The translations under genes were made by a program, and so were the position numbers. Source: Poecilobothrus nobilitatus (Eukaryota; Arthropoda; Insecta; Diptera; Dolichopodidae). From it: a stretch of DNA of 64,000 nt. Positions within the stretch are counted from its first letter, which is position 1. Every line of letters starts with the position of its first letter. Positions 47,781-60,985 of this stretch are shown piece by piece. The stretch spans positions 249,389,825 through 249,453,824 of the forward strand of contig OX352774.1 of the NCBI GenBank assembly GCA_947095535.1. Direction: 5' to 3'. The notes beneath the pieces were generated by a model that saw only the letters and a list, made by a program, of their open reading frames with translations, was not told where the DNA came from and did no database searches.

Positions 47781-50700
47781 CAACAAATTTTTTCTTATTT
47801 AAATTTTATATTCACACAATTATACAGTTAATATTTTTTAAACCTAGACTATTTTCCTCGTATTCAATGCTAGACTAAAGTTTATTAACAGATTAATGAT
47901 TGTTTAAAAATAAATTTGTTTTAAATTAAATTTAACTTTAAAATAATTAAAAAAAAGAAAAATATTTAATGTAATTCATTTTTTGAATCTTTTTTGTGTA
48001 TTTAACCTTTGTTATATATAACTATATTATTATATACTACCACAATTATTCATAGTTATTTCAATTATCAAAGTTTATCTAAAAAAAAATATCATTACTT
48101 GCAATGCATCATGTAACTATGTCAATTTAACTTTTGGACATATAAACGAAACTTTTCCCAAAAAATAAAATTTCATTTACAAAAAGTTTACTTTTAATTT
48201 AAATTATAAAAAAAAAAAAAACTTATGAGTCAAATTATTTAATTTTTTTTTTTTAGATTTTTATTTTACTTCCAATTGTCATATGCAATTTCAAATGCTA
48301 TGGAGTAAAAACAATTATTTTTAGCTATGACCCCTACCTTCAATTTTAGTATTTGTTTAATTCATTAAATTCATCTAAAATTCTATTCAAAATCTATTCA
48401 AAAAAAAAAAAATAGTTTCATAAGTTATCGGTGCCATATACTTTATACGAATAGATTCTAGTTACTAAAATATATCTTATATATATATATATATAGATAC
48501 ATATACATTTGCAAATAATAAATCTAAATGAAAACTTCAAACAAAAAATTTAAAAAAAGAAAAAAAAAAAAAAATATATTTATATAGCAACAGGATAACA
48601 ATTTTCATTAATTTACCCATATTTATATGTATATGAAAAAAGTTACAATGAGTTGTCGTCAACCACAAAAAAAAGAAGTGTAATGAAAAGGAACAAAAAA
48701 TTTTTCAGTGTAAAAATATGTAAATCATCACTCACATGGCTACCACACACATAAAACTTTTTTTTTTTTTTCCTACATTAGTCAGAACAATCAAATTTCA
48801 TTTTTTCATCACATGTGAGTATGGCCCGGTTTTTTGTACTTTTTTTTTTTTATTTTTGATGATGTGATGCACATTGAAAGAACTTTTCTGAACTGACCAA
48901 TATTTGAATAATAATAAATGAAAATAACTCTTTTTGTAGTTTATTGTTTGGTTTTGACATTTTTTCAACAGTAAATAAATAAATTTTTTTTTTTTTCTTT
49001 TTTTTTTATATTAGAATATGATTTATGTCGACATAATGCTTAAACAATTTCCAAAAGTAAAAGAAAATATGATTTATACAATACTGTTAAAAATCCTTTT
49101 AATCTAAAAGGTATAATAATTTTTTAGTTAATGGTGGTTTTTAAAGTAATAAGTAAGACATTTGCATGTTATCATCAAATAATTTTTCTTTCGTTTTGTT
49201 TTTTAAAAAATGTTCATAGTTTTTGAAAAATTCCTATGAAAATTTATTATATAGTATAGAATAAAAACAATTTAAAAATGACACCAACAATTCTTTGACT
49301 CTATATATATATGGTGTCCTTCCCAGTTAAATAATTTATTCCAGAAATTTGGACAAAGACTTAGACAAAGTGTAATACAACAAATCGGTAATTTTTTTAT
49401 CTTTTTAAAAAGATTCTTCTTATATTTAGTGATCATAAAAAAAAGTTTCTGGAAACATGTATCACTATTGATACATTAGGAAAAAAGATGTGTTTTTTCT
49501 TGTTTTAGTATTAAATGCGGTCATACATATTAAAATCATAAAAAATGATCATATAAAAAAATAAACTACCTATAATACACATACGTCTCACATAAAAGTT
49601 TTTTTGATTTGTCCTAATAGCTCGCAGATGATTTATGTATAATAATTCATTTAGCTATATTAGAACAAATTAAAAACTTAAACAGGAGTTGTCTAAGCTT
49701 AAACAGGAGTTGCCTACGCTTAAACAGGATTTATATAATTTTAACAATACAAATGCCTATTGATGAGTCCAATAATATTGAAAATACGAAACGCTTCTAA
49801 CATACATTGTAGAAACATATGCACATCATGTTTCAAACCAAGATATATTTGGAGTGAACCCTACCTAACAACCTACATAAATATAAACTAAATCAGTAAA
49901 AAGCACACTGAACTCAAAATTCAAGCAAATTCAATTCAAACCGGAATCCTAATTAATCATTTATTTTAAAATATTCGCAGAAATTTTCTTTAAACAAAAT
50001 TTTCTTTTAATAAAATATATAAAACAACATTTTATATTTTGTACTCTATAATACCAAACAAATAATAAGATTTTCATTAATTTTCATTTCCGTATGTATT
50101 TTTTTTTTTTAAATTAAATGAATACATAAAAAATATAATAACTTCAGTTTAATTTGTAAAATATTCATTTTTGTGATAATTTTTGCAATGTCCTTTTAAC
50201 TATTAAAGACATAACTGTTATTATTTTATATAAAATGAAGTTTCCAAATATATATATAATAAATGAAAATAAAGTGTATAAAATTTATAATAAAAGTGTT
50301 ATTGAATAAAACTTAAGGCTTTTATCACCTGTGCAGTGCCAAATAACCGATTCTTTTTTTTTTTAACATAAAATTAAAATTAATTTTCTTTTTATTTTCC
50401 TCAAAAAAAAAAAAAGAAAAATTTAAAGTTTTGTCATAAAGTTTTTCGTTCGTCACTCTGACATTATTGAAAAAATTCAATAATTTAAATTTTTTTTAAA
50501 GACAAAAAAAAAAAAAAATACAGAATTGAAAACATTAATGCAAGTTTTTAATTATAATTTTAAAAACTTTATTTACTTATTTTTATTATTAATAATAAAA
50601 AAAAAAAAAATTTTTTTTATAAATTGTTTTTTTTTTTTTTGTTTCTTTTTTGCGTTTTTAAAAGGAAATATTTTAATTTTTTTAAATGAGAAATTAATAC

Positions 50701-50974
50701 ACCTTCAAATTTACATACAGAATTAAAATAAAAGATTTATAAAAAAAAAATCACAAAAAAAAAAATCAAATTAAATAAAGAAAAACGGATTTTTTCAGAA
50801 TTTTTGCATAATTAAAGACCATAATGAAAATACACAGAAAAAAAAAAAACATTTAAACAGGATAAAAAAAAAAAATATGATAAACTGTTATATTGATGAA
50901 GATAATTAATAAGTAGAAATGTTTGCAATGCAATGATGCAATAAACTACAATAATAGTGTTGCCTCAGGTATTC

Positions 50975-51019
<45 letters not shown>

Positions 51020-52319
51020 AATAAAAGCAAGAATATTCTTTCATTTATTTTAATTTCTTGTTTTTCTTTTGTAAACAATTTTCATAAACTTTTAAATGGA
51101 AATAAAAAATTTTCTTTTTAATTTTTTTCATGCATATGAAACATGTTGTATACAATGTATACAGTATGTATATTAATATTTTTTTTTTTTATTACAGGTA
51201 TAAATAAAAAGTATTTAATATGTAAATTTTAAAAAAGAATTGTTTTTTTTTTTTTTTTTGTTTTTCTTTTATATATAATAATATGTATTATAACATTTAT
51301 TTGTTTGCATTTAACGAATATTTTTTTTTACAATTTTAACGTTATTTTTTTTCATTTTTTTAATATATATAGTTCAGTTAAATTTCAAAAGTAAACCAAT
51401 AGCAATAAAAAATAATTTTTAAAATTAATATATAAAAAAACAAAAAAAAAAAGAAAATTTAAATTTAAATTGATATGTTACTTATATTTGAAGTACTTAA
51501 TATTTTGTAATAAAATATTTCAAAAAAAATGCATGTGTATTATAAAGTTAATAATTCTATGTTTTTTTACAATTTATACTCTAATTTAATTGCGCAGTTA
51601 AAGTGCATACGTCCTTACTGTATAATGGAAAAGAAAATCTAGTATACATAATAGATAGTGGGTGGGTCGAATGCATAATATTGAATTTTTTACTCAAATC
51701 TCACATTTTCTAAAAAAAAAAAAAAAACTGCGAGTTTAAGTTTAGATTTTATTTGGAAAAGTAAGATTTTTAAGTTTAAGCTCAGTTTTCAGCATTCGAC
51801 TCATTATCTTGTGCATAAATGAAAATCCTACAACATATTATATGTATGTATATATTCTAAGTATACCATCATCATATTGAAATCTTGTATAAGATTATGA
51901 AAATCATATCAATTACAAAAAATTAATGAAATTAAACTAAAAGAAAAGAAAAGAACATATGGTAATGAGAACACTCTGGCATGATAATGTAGGTACATAT
52001 ATCTAAAGAATTAATTTAATAATTAGTATTTAACATCTTCAGATTTTGGTAAGAGACGATATTTAAATAAAAGGATGTCGTAAATCGTTTAGATATAATA
52101 TTAAATCTTAGAATTATCTATGAATTTGACTAAAATCACTTCGCAAGCCTCTTGTTCAAAATATCTACTAAAAAATGTAAGAAATCTTAGAAAAAAAAAA
52201 TGTTTTTTTCGGACAAGTAAAATTATGAACATTTTTTCCATATAATATTTAAATCTTTATATAATATTATGTATCAACAGTCGTTTATTTTTAACTTAAT
52301 AAGATTTTAATTTGAAAAT
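47781..52319. other. A+T-rich non-coding stretch
   Basis: No gene recognised. (TA)n at 48480-48496 and 50990-51011, many homopolymers, and TTTTTATTACAG|GTATAA at 51186-51203, which resembles a fused acceptor/donor. The frame 50526-50726 is Phe/Leu/Lys low-complexity. Confidence 0.5.
49677..49739 (+). repeat. 21-bp tandem repeat x3
   Basis: CTTAAACAGGAGTTGTCTAAG, a second copy with two changes, and a third that fades after CTTAAACAGGA begin at 49677, 49698 and 49719. Confidence 0.93.
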
Positions 52320-52570
52320 AGGATTGTTTTAAAACTTTAAAGGGTGGTAGCTTCACAATGCAGATTTCAAGTGGAAGCCCTACTATGCTCCCTAGTGGAG
52401 TAACAGAAAAACAGCATCATAATGGTAAGGACTACATAAAAAAAGTTTTTCTACAACATTAAATTCTTCAAAATATCAATCCATCGTTAAAATTGCATTA
52501 CTGTATCTTAAACTGTGTAAAAGTTTTGTAAAACAGATAAACAGACAAACAGTGGTCCAGCTATAAATAA
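52320..52570 (-). repeat. HINE-B-like fragment
   Basis: It carries the succession CTTTAAAGGGTGGTAGCT, GGAGTAACAG, TTTTTCTACAACATTAA (52446-52462) and AAAAGTTTTGTAAAACAGA (52518-52536), parallel to 11490-11640. The (GGAC)n is reduced to GACAAACAG. Confidence 0.5.
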
Positions 52571-53926
52571 CTAAATTTTTTTAATTGTTTTCTAAATTTT
52601 AATTCGTTATTTAGTAAAAATTTCAAATTTCTTCATGTTGTAATATAAATCTTATTATTTTATGGAACAACTTTATTAACTGTACAGCATTGAAAATATT
52701 TTACATATTTTTTTTTTTTTTTTTTTAAACGTCATTAAAACAAATTATTTTTTTATTTATTGTAAAAATATCAATTTATTTTGTGGAAAAAAAGAATAAA
52801 ACAAAAAAAAACTGAATAATTTTACAAAGTTGTAATTTAATTAATTTACTTTTTAATATACAAAAAAAAAACAAAAAAAAAACAAAATAATATAAAATTT
52901 ACTAAAAAAAAAAAAAGAAAAAAATCAGGAAGTAAACCATCTGTACAATTTTTAAAAAGAAAAACATAATTTTGTTGTTATTTTTTTTTTTTTTTTTGTT
53001 ATACGTTTCCTGTGACATTCTTCCGATTTTACTGTCCGGTATTACTGTATTTTTTTTTTTTTTTTTTTTCTTTTATTTTTTTTTGAATTACACACAGTAA
53101 AAAAAAAAGAAAAAATAAAAACAGTTATTAACGGTTTTCTTTAATACTAAGAACATATAAAAATAAATGAAATAATTTGAAAAGAAAAAAAAAAAAAAAA
53201 AAAAAACAGAGAAAATTTGTGGAAAATGGAAAACTAATTGATTAAGGATAACGGAAACTTTTTAAAAAATTTTTCGTTTCATTTTTTTCGTTTTTTTTTT
53301 TGGTAATTAATTTGTTAAATATTTTTGGTTTTTTTTTTTTTCTTTGTATTATTAATACAAAATGAAATTATCATTTAATTTTATATAATACTTATTATAT
53401 TATATACGTATATATATATTATTAATACTTTACTGATACGAATAAAAAAAATAATATAATATAATATGTGTGTACGTATATAATTAATTTTCATTAATTA
53501 AAATGAATTATGGTTATATTTAATTAAAATATTTAATAAAATAAATAAATGAAAACTTTTTATTTCCGTTTATTGTTTTTTTTTTTGTTTTATAGCAACT
53601 TTAGTTAAGTATATCCAAGTAATACTTATTTTCAAATGGAAGATCCCATACCTAATTAAGATCACATGTTACTTTTTGGTTTTACTGTCTTGAAAAATAA
53701 TTTTTATTTACAATAACTGATTAAACTATGTACTACTAGTCTTATAACTAATTCTACCACTCCTTTTTTGAAATTGGAAAATTTTATGAGCAAACAAAAA
53801 TATTATGGCCAAACAGGATAAGGAATACAGAGATTTATGGCAGTTAACAAAATAAAGAATTTATAGTGAAGCAAATTATCAGATGAAAATGGAAGTGAAT
53901 CAGCCATATCTATAATATAATACACA
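52571..53926. other. A+T-rich non-coding stretch, extreme homopolymer density
   Basis: No gene. Poly(T) and poly(A) tracts of 13-22 occupy much of 52709-53345. Confidence 0.55.
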
Positions 53927-53927
53927 A

Positions 53928-54843
53928 GATGTTGGCGAGACCTTGCCAACATGTAAAAAAATATATTTTATATCTATAATAAAACAGTCACACTGAATGT
54001 AAACTAAACTGGTAATGATGATATTTCTGTATATTTATTTAATAATTTCAAATTTTATTACCAGAGACACAAATTTTTGACTCAAAGTATTATCAAGAGA
54101 CACAAACCGTTCATTAAAAATATAAATAAATTTAGTAAATATTATTACGAGTGACCAAATTTCCCACTAGAAGTATTATCAGAGACACAAACCGTTCATT
54201 AAAAGTGAGTACAGTCAAAAAAGGAAAAGTACATACTTAAAAAACACATTTTCAATCAAAATAAATTCAGCAAATTTTTAATTTTTAAATTTGACCGCTA
54301 CGTCCATTATGAACTGGTCGCAGCGGTAAATTAAAAATAAATTATTAATCTTCTGTTGGCATTTTCAATTTTTGTTTTGGAAAAAAAAATATAAAAATAG
54401 GTACTCTTAATAAAATTAAAAAGCCTGAAAGTGAAAAAGTGAGAGTGAGCAAAGTTTATAAGTAAACCTCATATTTATAAGAAAAAAATAATAATAAGCC
54501 GATTTTATTCTTCATTTTGTTTTCATTAGTATAAAAGCTGGTAAAAGCTTCGTAACATACTTTAAAATAGTTTTGTTTATTTAGGTTGAAATTTAGATTT
54601 TTAAGCTAAATTTTCGGTAGAACTGGTATAACATAAAATATTCGAAATTTTTTTATTAATGTAAAATTCGGCAGACTTAAATAATTATATTTCATAACAG
54701 AAGTCAGAAACTTACTAAATATTATAGAAACGGATATTTTTCTTAAAAAAAAAAAGAAAAAAATAACATAGAAAATATCATTTTAGAAGCCTTCTCTCAC
54801 AAAAGATTCATAATTTTGTACTAATTTATTGTTAGACCATTAA
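53928..54843 (+). repeat. Unit 1 of a ~0.9-kb tandem duplication
   Basis: It opens with GATGTTGGC-GAGACCTT-GCCAACATG, a near-perfect hairpin, and ends at TTATTGTTAGACCATTAA. It shares long near-identical blocks with unit 2 at an offset of 1008 bp at the start (for example CACTGAATGTAAACTAAACTGG, the ACCGCT..AGCGGT hairpin block, GCCTTCTCTCACA). It has ~150 bp more than unit 2, including a repeated AGAGACACAAACCGTTCATT (near 54094 and 54182). Family unknown. Confidence 0.85.
54281..54336. repeat. Long imperfect hairpin inside the duplicated unit
   Basis: TTTTTAAATTTGACCGCTACG and the inverse CGCAGCGGTAAATTAAAAA face each other around a ~12-base loop. The same hairpin is kept in unit 2 at about 55160-55225 (ACCGCCACA / CGCAGCGGT), so it predates the duplication. 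Confidence 0.75.
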
Positions 54844-54946
54844 TAATATTGTTAGCCATGGAAAAAAATAAGATTTATTAATCAGATCAGATAATATAAT
54901 ACCTGAAATTAATGATTGAATTTCACAATACACAATATAATGATAA

Positions 54947-55696
54947 GACCTTGCCAACATGTAAAAAAAAATATTTTATTTCTATAATAAACCACTCACA
55001 CTGAATGTAAACTAAACTGGCAATGATGATATTTCTATATATTTATTTAATAATTCAAAATTTTATTATCAGAGACAAAAATCTTCGACTAAAAGTCTTA
55101 TCAGAGACACAAATATTTACTTTTTAAAAAGTACTTTCGACACAAAATTTAAAACAAATTTTTAATTTTTAAATTTTACCGCCACATCCATTATGTACTG
55201 GTCGCAGCGGTAAATTAAAAATAAATTATTATTCTTTTGTTGGCAGTTTTCAAATGACTCTTTTGAAAAAAATAAAAATACTCTTAATAAAATTAAAAGA
55301 CCTGAAAGTGAAAAGAGCAAAGTTTATAGTAAGCCTTATATTTATAAGAAAAAAATAATAGGCCGATTTAATTCTTGATTTTGTTTTCACTATTATAAAA
55401 GCTGGTAAAAGCTTCGCAATAGACTTTATAGTAGTTTTGTTTATTTAGGTTAGAATTTTGATTTTTTAAGCTGAATTTTTGATATAACATAAAATATTCG
55501 AATTTTTTTTATTAATATAAAATTCGGCAGACTTAGCTAATTATATTTCATAACAGAAATCAGAAACTTACTAAATATTATAGAAATGGGTATTTTTCTT
55601 AAAAAAAAAGAAAAAATAACATAGAAAATATCATTTTAGAAGCCTTCTCTCACAGTAGATTCATAATTTTGTACTAATTTATTATTAGACCATTAA
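54947..55696 (+). repeat. Unit 2 of the ~0.9-kb tandem duplication
   Basis: It matches unit 1 from GACCTTGCCAACATGTAAAA to TTATTAGACCATTAA, with scattered substitutions and deletions. The left arm of the opening hairpin is lost. A further partial, strongly diverged relative begins near 55757 (ATCAGAGACATGAATC, then AAATAAATTCAGCAAATTTT). Confidence 0.85.
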
Positions 55697-56982
55697 ATTA
55701 AAAAGCTGTCGAAAACGACCGTCACAAAAAAAGACCCCGAAAATTTATGAAATTACATTATCAGAGACATGAATCTTTTATTAAATATACCAAAGACCTT
55801 TTCCAAAGTACATTTAAATAAAATAAATTCAGCAAATTTTTTTCAAACAAAAAAAAAAATAAACGCAAAAGACTTGAAAGTAGTTTTGGTAATTGAAGTA
55901 ATTTCGCGGCGAAAACAACTGTTTTTCATCGACATAAAAATTTTTTTTTTAAAACTAAAGAAAAATAGAGAGTAAAATTTTAACAAATATTAAAATTATT
56001 GGGAGTGTTTTAAATGTAACAAAAAAAAAATATCGTGGCGGTTGGTGTTGGTTGGTTTTTCACCGGTTTTTATTGTGCACTTTATACATGTGTTTCAAAC
56101 AATTTTTGAGATATCGGCACGAACTTTTACCCTGAATGTGTTTTTAACTTGGACCATTTTTTCTCAATAATTAAAAAACTGTCAAAAATTATCGCCACGA
56201 AAAAATGGCGAGAATAAATTAATAAACTGTACCTAACATTTTTAATTTTATGTGTTTAGATTTGTTTTATGTTTTTTTTCTATTACAAGTAAGTAAGTGA
56301 TTTCAACGTTTTTTTTAATGGTGCTGATGTAAAAATGAAATTTTTAGGTAGTTTATTAAGGGAGTCAGTATGATAACGTAAATGTTTTTGAATCTATAGA
56401 ATTTGTGCAATTGCACAGGGGATTTTCTAGTATGTATCTAGTATAGTAACTACTAAGAAAAAATGAAGATTGTATAACAAAGATGACTCTAAATTGGAAC
56501 TCCCTAAAAGTGAGTTCAGAACAACAAAGAAACCCAGTACAAAAAGGAAAAGAATAATACTAAAGAGATAGCAGATTAAGAATGTAATGCAGATTAAAAA
56601 TAAAAGGAACAACAACAAATAGAGAAGAATGGTAAGACTTTAAATAGAAGTCCTAATGCTCGAAAATGGAGTAAGAAGAAAATAAAAAAAAAAATGTTAA
56701 TTATGAAACTAAAATACGTTAAATGCTTAAATGTTAATTGCTTAAATAAAGTTAAGTTAATAACCAATAAAAAAAAAAAATAAAAAAACTGAATCTTTTT
56801 GTTTAAGTAAACAAAAACTAATTATACTTATTTAAATATTCGGCACTAAGGGGAATTATCTACATTAAATATACAGTATATAGAATTCATATAATAAACA
56901 TTAAATACTTATATATATAGTTACGTATAATTCGTTAATTGTACTGTGAAACTTGCTACTAAATAATTAATATGCTACTAAA
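55697..56982. other. A+T-rich stretch with a G+C-richer patch
   Basis: No gene recognised. 56030-56210 (GTGGCGGTTGGTGTTGGTTGG ... TATCGCCACGAAAAAATGGCG) is G+C-richer. Its right part resembles 55690-55740 (AATTAAAAAGCTGTCGAAAACGACCGTCAC), suggesting another diverged repeat pair. The frames 55769-55975 and 56427-56618 show no recognised motif. Confidence 0.4.
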
Positions 56983-57006
56983 TCTAATAAATAAGGAAGA
57001 AATTCT

Positions 57007-57040
57007 GTTTGTTTGTTTGTTTGTTTGTTTGTTTGTTTGT
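57007..57040. repeat. (GTTT)n microsatellite
   Basis: Eight perfect GTTT units plus GT, just inside the proposed Helitron 5' end. Confidence 0.95.
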
Positions 57041-57146
57041 GCCCTTTTCACGTAAAAACCACCAGTCCGATTGCAACCAAATTTTGCAGGAACGTTCCTA
57101 CGACCCCGGAAAGTGTTATAGGCTATATCGCGTTTCGGTTCATTAA

Positions 57147-58260
57147 CCCATTGCGGCCCGAGAGCCATTTAAAGCCGTTTCGTTTTTTCGTTGTCCTGCC
57201 TAAACGGTTTGATCGATTGAGTTGAAAATTTGTACAAATGTTCTTCCCAGCATTAGACGGGTGCCTAAGAAATTTGGATTCAATATGTTACCCGGATTCG
57301 ACCCGGCGGGCTTCCAAAAAATTTTTTGTTTCCGATTTATGTCCAATTTTGTATGGTGGTTTTATGGTCTGAAAAAAAGCCTGTGACAAATTTTTATGAA
57401 GATTCGGTAACCCGTTTGGGCACGAGAGCCGAACAAAGTTCACTAAATTTTTCTGTTGTCCTGCTAAAACGGTTTGACCAATTGAGTTGAAATTTTACAA
57501 TAGTGTAGCTCTTTACCACAAGAGCTCACTGAGTTGATTTGGTTTCGATACATTAACCCGTTTCGGCACCAGGGGTCAGTGAAGTTTTGTAATTTACTTA
57601 GTTGTCGCACTTAAACTGTTTGGCCAATTGAGTTAAAAATTTATCAAAGTGTAGCTCTTTACCGCAGGAGCTCACTGAGTTGATTTGGTTACGATCCATT
57701 AACCCGTTTCGGCACCAGGACTCAATGAAGTTTTTCAATTTCTTTGTTGTCGCGCTTAAACGGTTTTGCCAATTGATTTGAAAATTTACAAAAGTGTAGC
57801 TCTTTACCACAGGAGATCACTGAGGAGATTTGGTTACGATCCATTAACCCGTTTCGGCACCAGGGCTCAATAAAAATTTTTAATTTCTTTGTTGTCGCAC
57901 TTAAACCGTTTTACCAATTGAGTTGAAAATTTACAAAAGTGTAGGTCTTTATAACAAAAGCTTTCTGAGTTGATTTGGTTACGATACATTAACCCATCAG
58001 GCTTCAGGCCAAGAAATGTCTCATTTTTTGTTGTTGTGCTTAAACGATTTGACCAATTGAAAATTTGCACAAGTATTGCACTTTGGCACACAAACTCATT
58101 CAATAAATTTTGTTGTGATACATTAACACATTTCGACACGATAGACTGTCAAAAAAAAATTTTGTTTCTAATTTCGGTCTAATTTGGGAGGATGAATTTA
58201 TGGTTCTAAATAAAGTCTGTGACAAAATGTTTGTTAACGTTTATTAATCCATTTCCGCAC
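57147..58260 (+). repeat. Diverged tandem array, ~145-bp unit, eight to nine copies
   Basis: The anchor CATTAACCCGTTTCGGCACC or variants stands at about 57147, 57291, 57411, 57557, 57703, 57848, 57993, 58127 and 58248. Central steps are 145-146 bp; the outer ones are 144, 120, 134 and 121 bp. The 120-type units at 57291 and 58127 share a private segment (TTTGTTTCCGATTTATGTCC / TTTGTTTCTAATTTCGGTCT, and GTCTGTGACAAA) not present in the centre. So the array is framed by one unit type and expanded in the middle by another. Short open frames on both strands inside it are by-products. Confidence 0.88.
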
Positions 58261-58310
58261 GAGCATCTATTAAAAATATTCTGCATAATTTTTTGTATTG
58301 TTATTATTAT

Positions 58311-59886
58311 TAACGAGGAAGAATACAGTTGACTTTGTCAACTCTTAGATACCCGTACGAACCGTTAGTATGTTCACAGCCTGTCACTCTGCTTACAATA
58401 TTATTTTTTTAATATTTTAGTATTTTAAAATAATTTGGGTGAATTTTATAATTTCTAGAACTATGGGTTGTACATATATTCAAACTATATGTTTATATGT
58501 ACATTCTTCAAAAGCAGATTCTAACCTTCCACATAACGATTATCAATCCAAAACTTTTTCAAATATTCTATAGTACCATTTAATACTAAGCGGTAAATGT
58601 ATATTAAATTTACTAAGTAGAAAACAGTAAATATAATTTTAAATATTATATTATATTATATTTAAATATTCCATTGACAGAATAATTTCTTATAAGTACA
58701 ATATAATACATATATGTATGTAAATACGGCGCTATATAATATACATCTATACTCTTATCATTCATTCACTAGTGACATATACGATATGTAAATAAACATG
58801 ATATTATATAAGTATGTATATATATCAATATCATATAAATAAAAATTCTTCAAGCAACCGTTATGTTGTTTATTTAATTACATTTTTTTGTACTACGCAT
58901 TATATCCTCAACAATTTCAAATTATTGAGTAAAACAAAATGGAAAAAATTCGTTAAAGAAATTTGTTAGAAAATTTGAAAAAGTCAAGTAACACTTTCGT
59001 CAATTATAAAGTAACCCTATATTGTTAAAAAAAGTTGTTAACAGAAATAAGAGTATAATGTTGGAGCTTTAATTTTTGTGTATTACTTCAAAAAAATTTT
59101 AACAGGTGTTCAAGTTACAGGTGTTTAAAAATAGAAAATTTTCAGTTTTTGACCCCTTATAGCTCCTAAACGGGGGGTCATACAAAAAAAATTTCTGAAA
59201 TGACTCATACTAATTTTCAAAGATCTAACTTCTATCAAAATTTCAAGTTTCTAACTTTAACCGTTTAGAAGATGGAAGGGTTAAAGAATTTTGCAAAATT
59301 TTAGTTTCGCATAACGGTAAATTAAGACACCGTATGCCAAAAATATATATTTATTGTATATATACTTTTAAAGCTAATGAAAGTAGTAATCGTTTGGCAT
59401 TTTCAAAATGAAGATATACCTTATACAACTTGTGCTATATAAATTTAAATATAGAGCTTTTTTGAACCTTTGGGAAGCTGTAGCTCCGTAACGGGTGGGG
59501 CTAGAAAAAAAAAGTATTAAAAATAAAATTAATATTTTTGTGAGATCTATCAGCAGTTAAAATTTCATAGCTCTATTGCAAAAAAAATGTGGGGATCTAA
59601 AAGTTAGGTGTTCGAGAGCTACCCTAAGGCTTGGTCCAAACTCAACCAAAAAAAATAGGGAACCTACAAATTACTCCCAAAATATTTTGTGTAAATTTCA
59701 AGATTCTAGCTTTCTTAGTTTTTGAGTTAGCGTGCTGACGGACGGACGGACGGACATGGCTCAAAAGTCTTAGAATTTTTTTCTGATCCGATCCATACCT
59801 TTGAAGGTATATCTAGCTCGCTTATTTCGAGGTGTTACAAACGGAGGAGTAATTTTATTATACCCGATCCTATAGTACGGGTATAA
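58311..59886 (-). mobile_element. HINE-B, full-length copy, nested in the Helitron candidate
   Basis: Read on the minus strand: terminal hairpin TATACCCG/CGGGTATA (59859-59885), conserved block, (GTCC)x4 (about 59738-59755) after GAGCCATGTCC, then internal blocks shared with 11120-11690 and 14440-15260 (GAAGCTGTAGCTCCGTAACG at 59470, CGCATAACGGTAAATTAAG at 59309), and the end palindrome AGTTGAC-TTT-GTCAACT (58327-58343) before GATACCCG. The modular order is the same as in HINE-A but the sequence differs, so it is a second family or a distant subfamily. Boundaries are inferred from the two palindromes. No protein. Confidence 0.75.
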
Positions 59887-60439
59887 AAAGATATTTGCAA
59901 CACTCTTTACTTTTATCTATACTGTTTCTAATATTCCATAAAAACCTTTCAGTGCAAATTTCTAATATAGAACAGTAATTAAAGTAACCTTATTAAGTAT
60001 CTTAAGAATACTGTTTTTAAGTCTTAACAACATAACATTTTCATGTTAAAAAACAGAAACAATCTCCTACATTAGACAATCATCATGTCATCATTCAGAA
60101 ATGCAATACTTAAATGTGGTCTTTACATGTGGTCTACCTATATAAGATGCATGTGTATAACATGTTTCCCATAAAATATCATTGAAATATGTACATATAG
60201 TATGTATAATATCCGTATATTTAAAAACACTACAAACTTAATCAATTAAATTACAAAACATATTCACATTTCTGTACATCATTTAATCAAAAATGAGTAC
60301 ATACATATTTAAAGAACAGAAAACCTTACATTCTTATCCATATACAATTTTTACACATATTTTTAGCCAATCAATTTGGAAACATAATTAGAAAAACTAA
60401 ACGAAAAAAAAATTCTGGTTGATTTATAAAGGTAAAAAA

Positions 60440-60985
60440 CAATCATGTATTTTTTATATTGAAAATATGTTAAACAGAACCTGAAATGTACGCATTTAAA
60501 AAGAAGTTTTTTCAAAATTTGAAGAGCTATCGGTGCTGTAGGATCTCCAACGGTGAGGGTATATAAAAACGTTGTTCTACAACATTACTCTTTTAAGAGA
60601 CCTATGCATAGTTAATATTTTATTGCTCTTTATTAAACAGTATATGAGTTTTAACAGACGAAGGGACAGAGCGAACTGAAATAACAAATTTTTCAAAATG
60701 TGCTTAAATAATTCAAATTCATTCACCAATAATTGATAATTCACCAAAACATGAAGTGACATTACTTACAAAAAAAAAATTGATTACATTATGGTCTTTT
60801 ATAATTTAAATACGATTTTATGTTTCGGTATTAACGCATATTAACGAATATATAAGTTTGGAAAACAGACGGAGGAACAGAGCGAACCTAATAACAAATT
60901 TTTCAAAATGTGCTTAAAAGGATAATTCACAAAAAAATGAAGTGACATTACTTACGAAAACAAATGTACTACATTATGGTCATAA
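60440..60985 (-). repeat. HINE-B-like fragment, partly duplicated in tandem
   Basis: TTCAAAATTTGAAGAGCTAT through GTTCTACAACATTACTC (60512-60591) parallels 11490-11560. The tail ACAGACGAAGGGACAGAGCG ... TTTTTCAAAATGTGCTT ... GAAGTGACATTACTTAC ... ACATTATGGTC is present twice (about 60655-60796 and 60868-60982), a tandem duplication of roughly 200 bp. Confidence 0.7.

Noticed and set aside
57147..58260. Spaced repeats that might suggest a CRISPR-like array
   Set aside because: Units are ~145 bp, similar along the entire length, with no short repeat/unique spacer alternation, and the DNA is eukaryotic.
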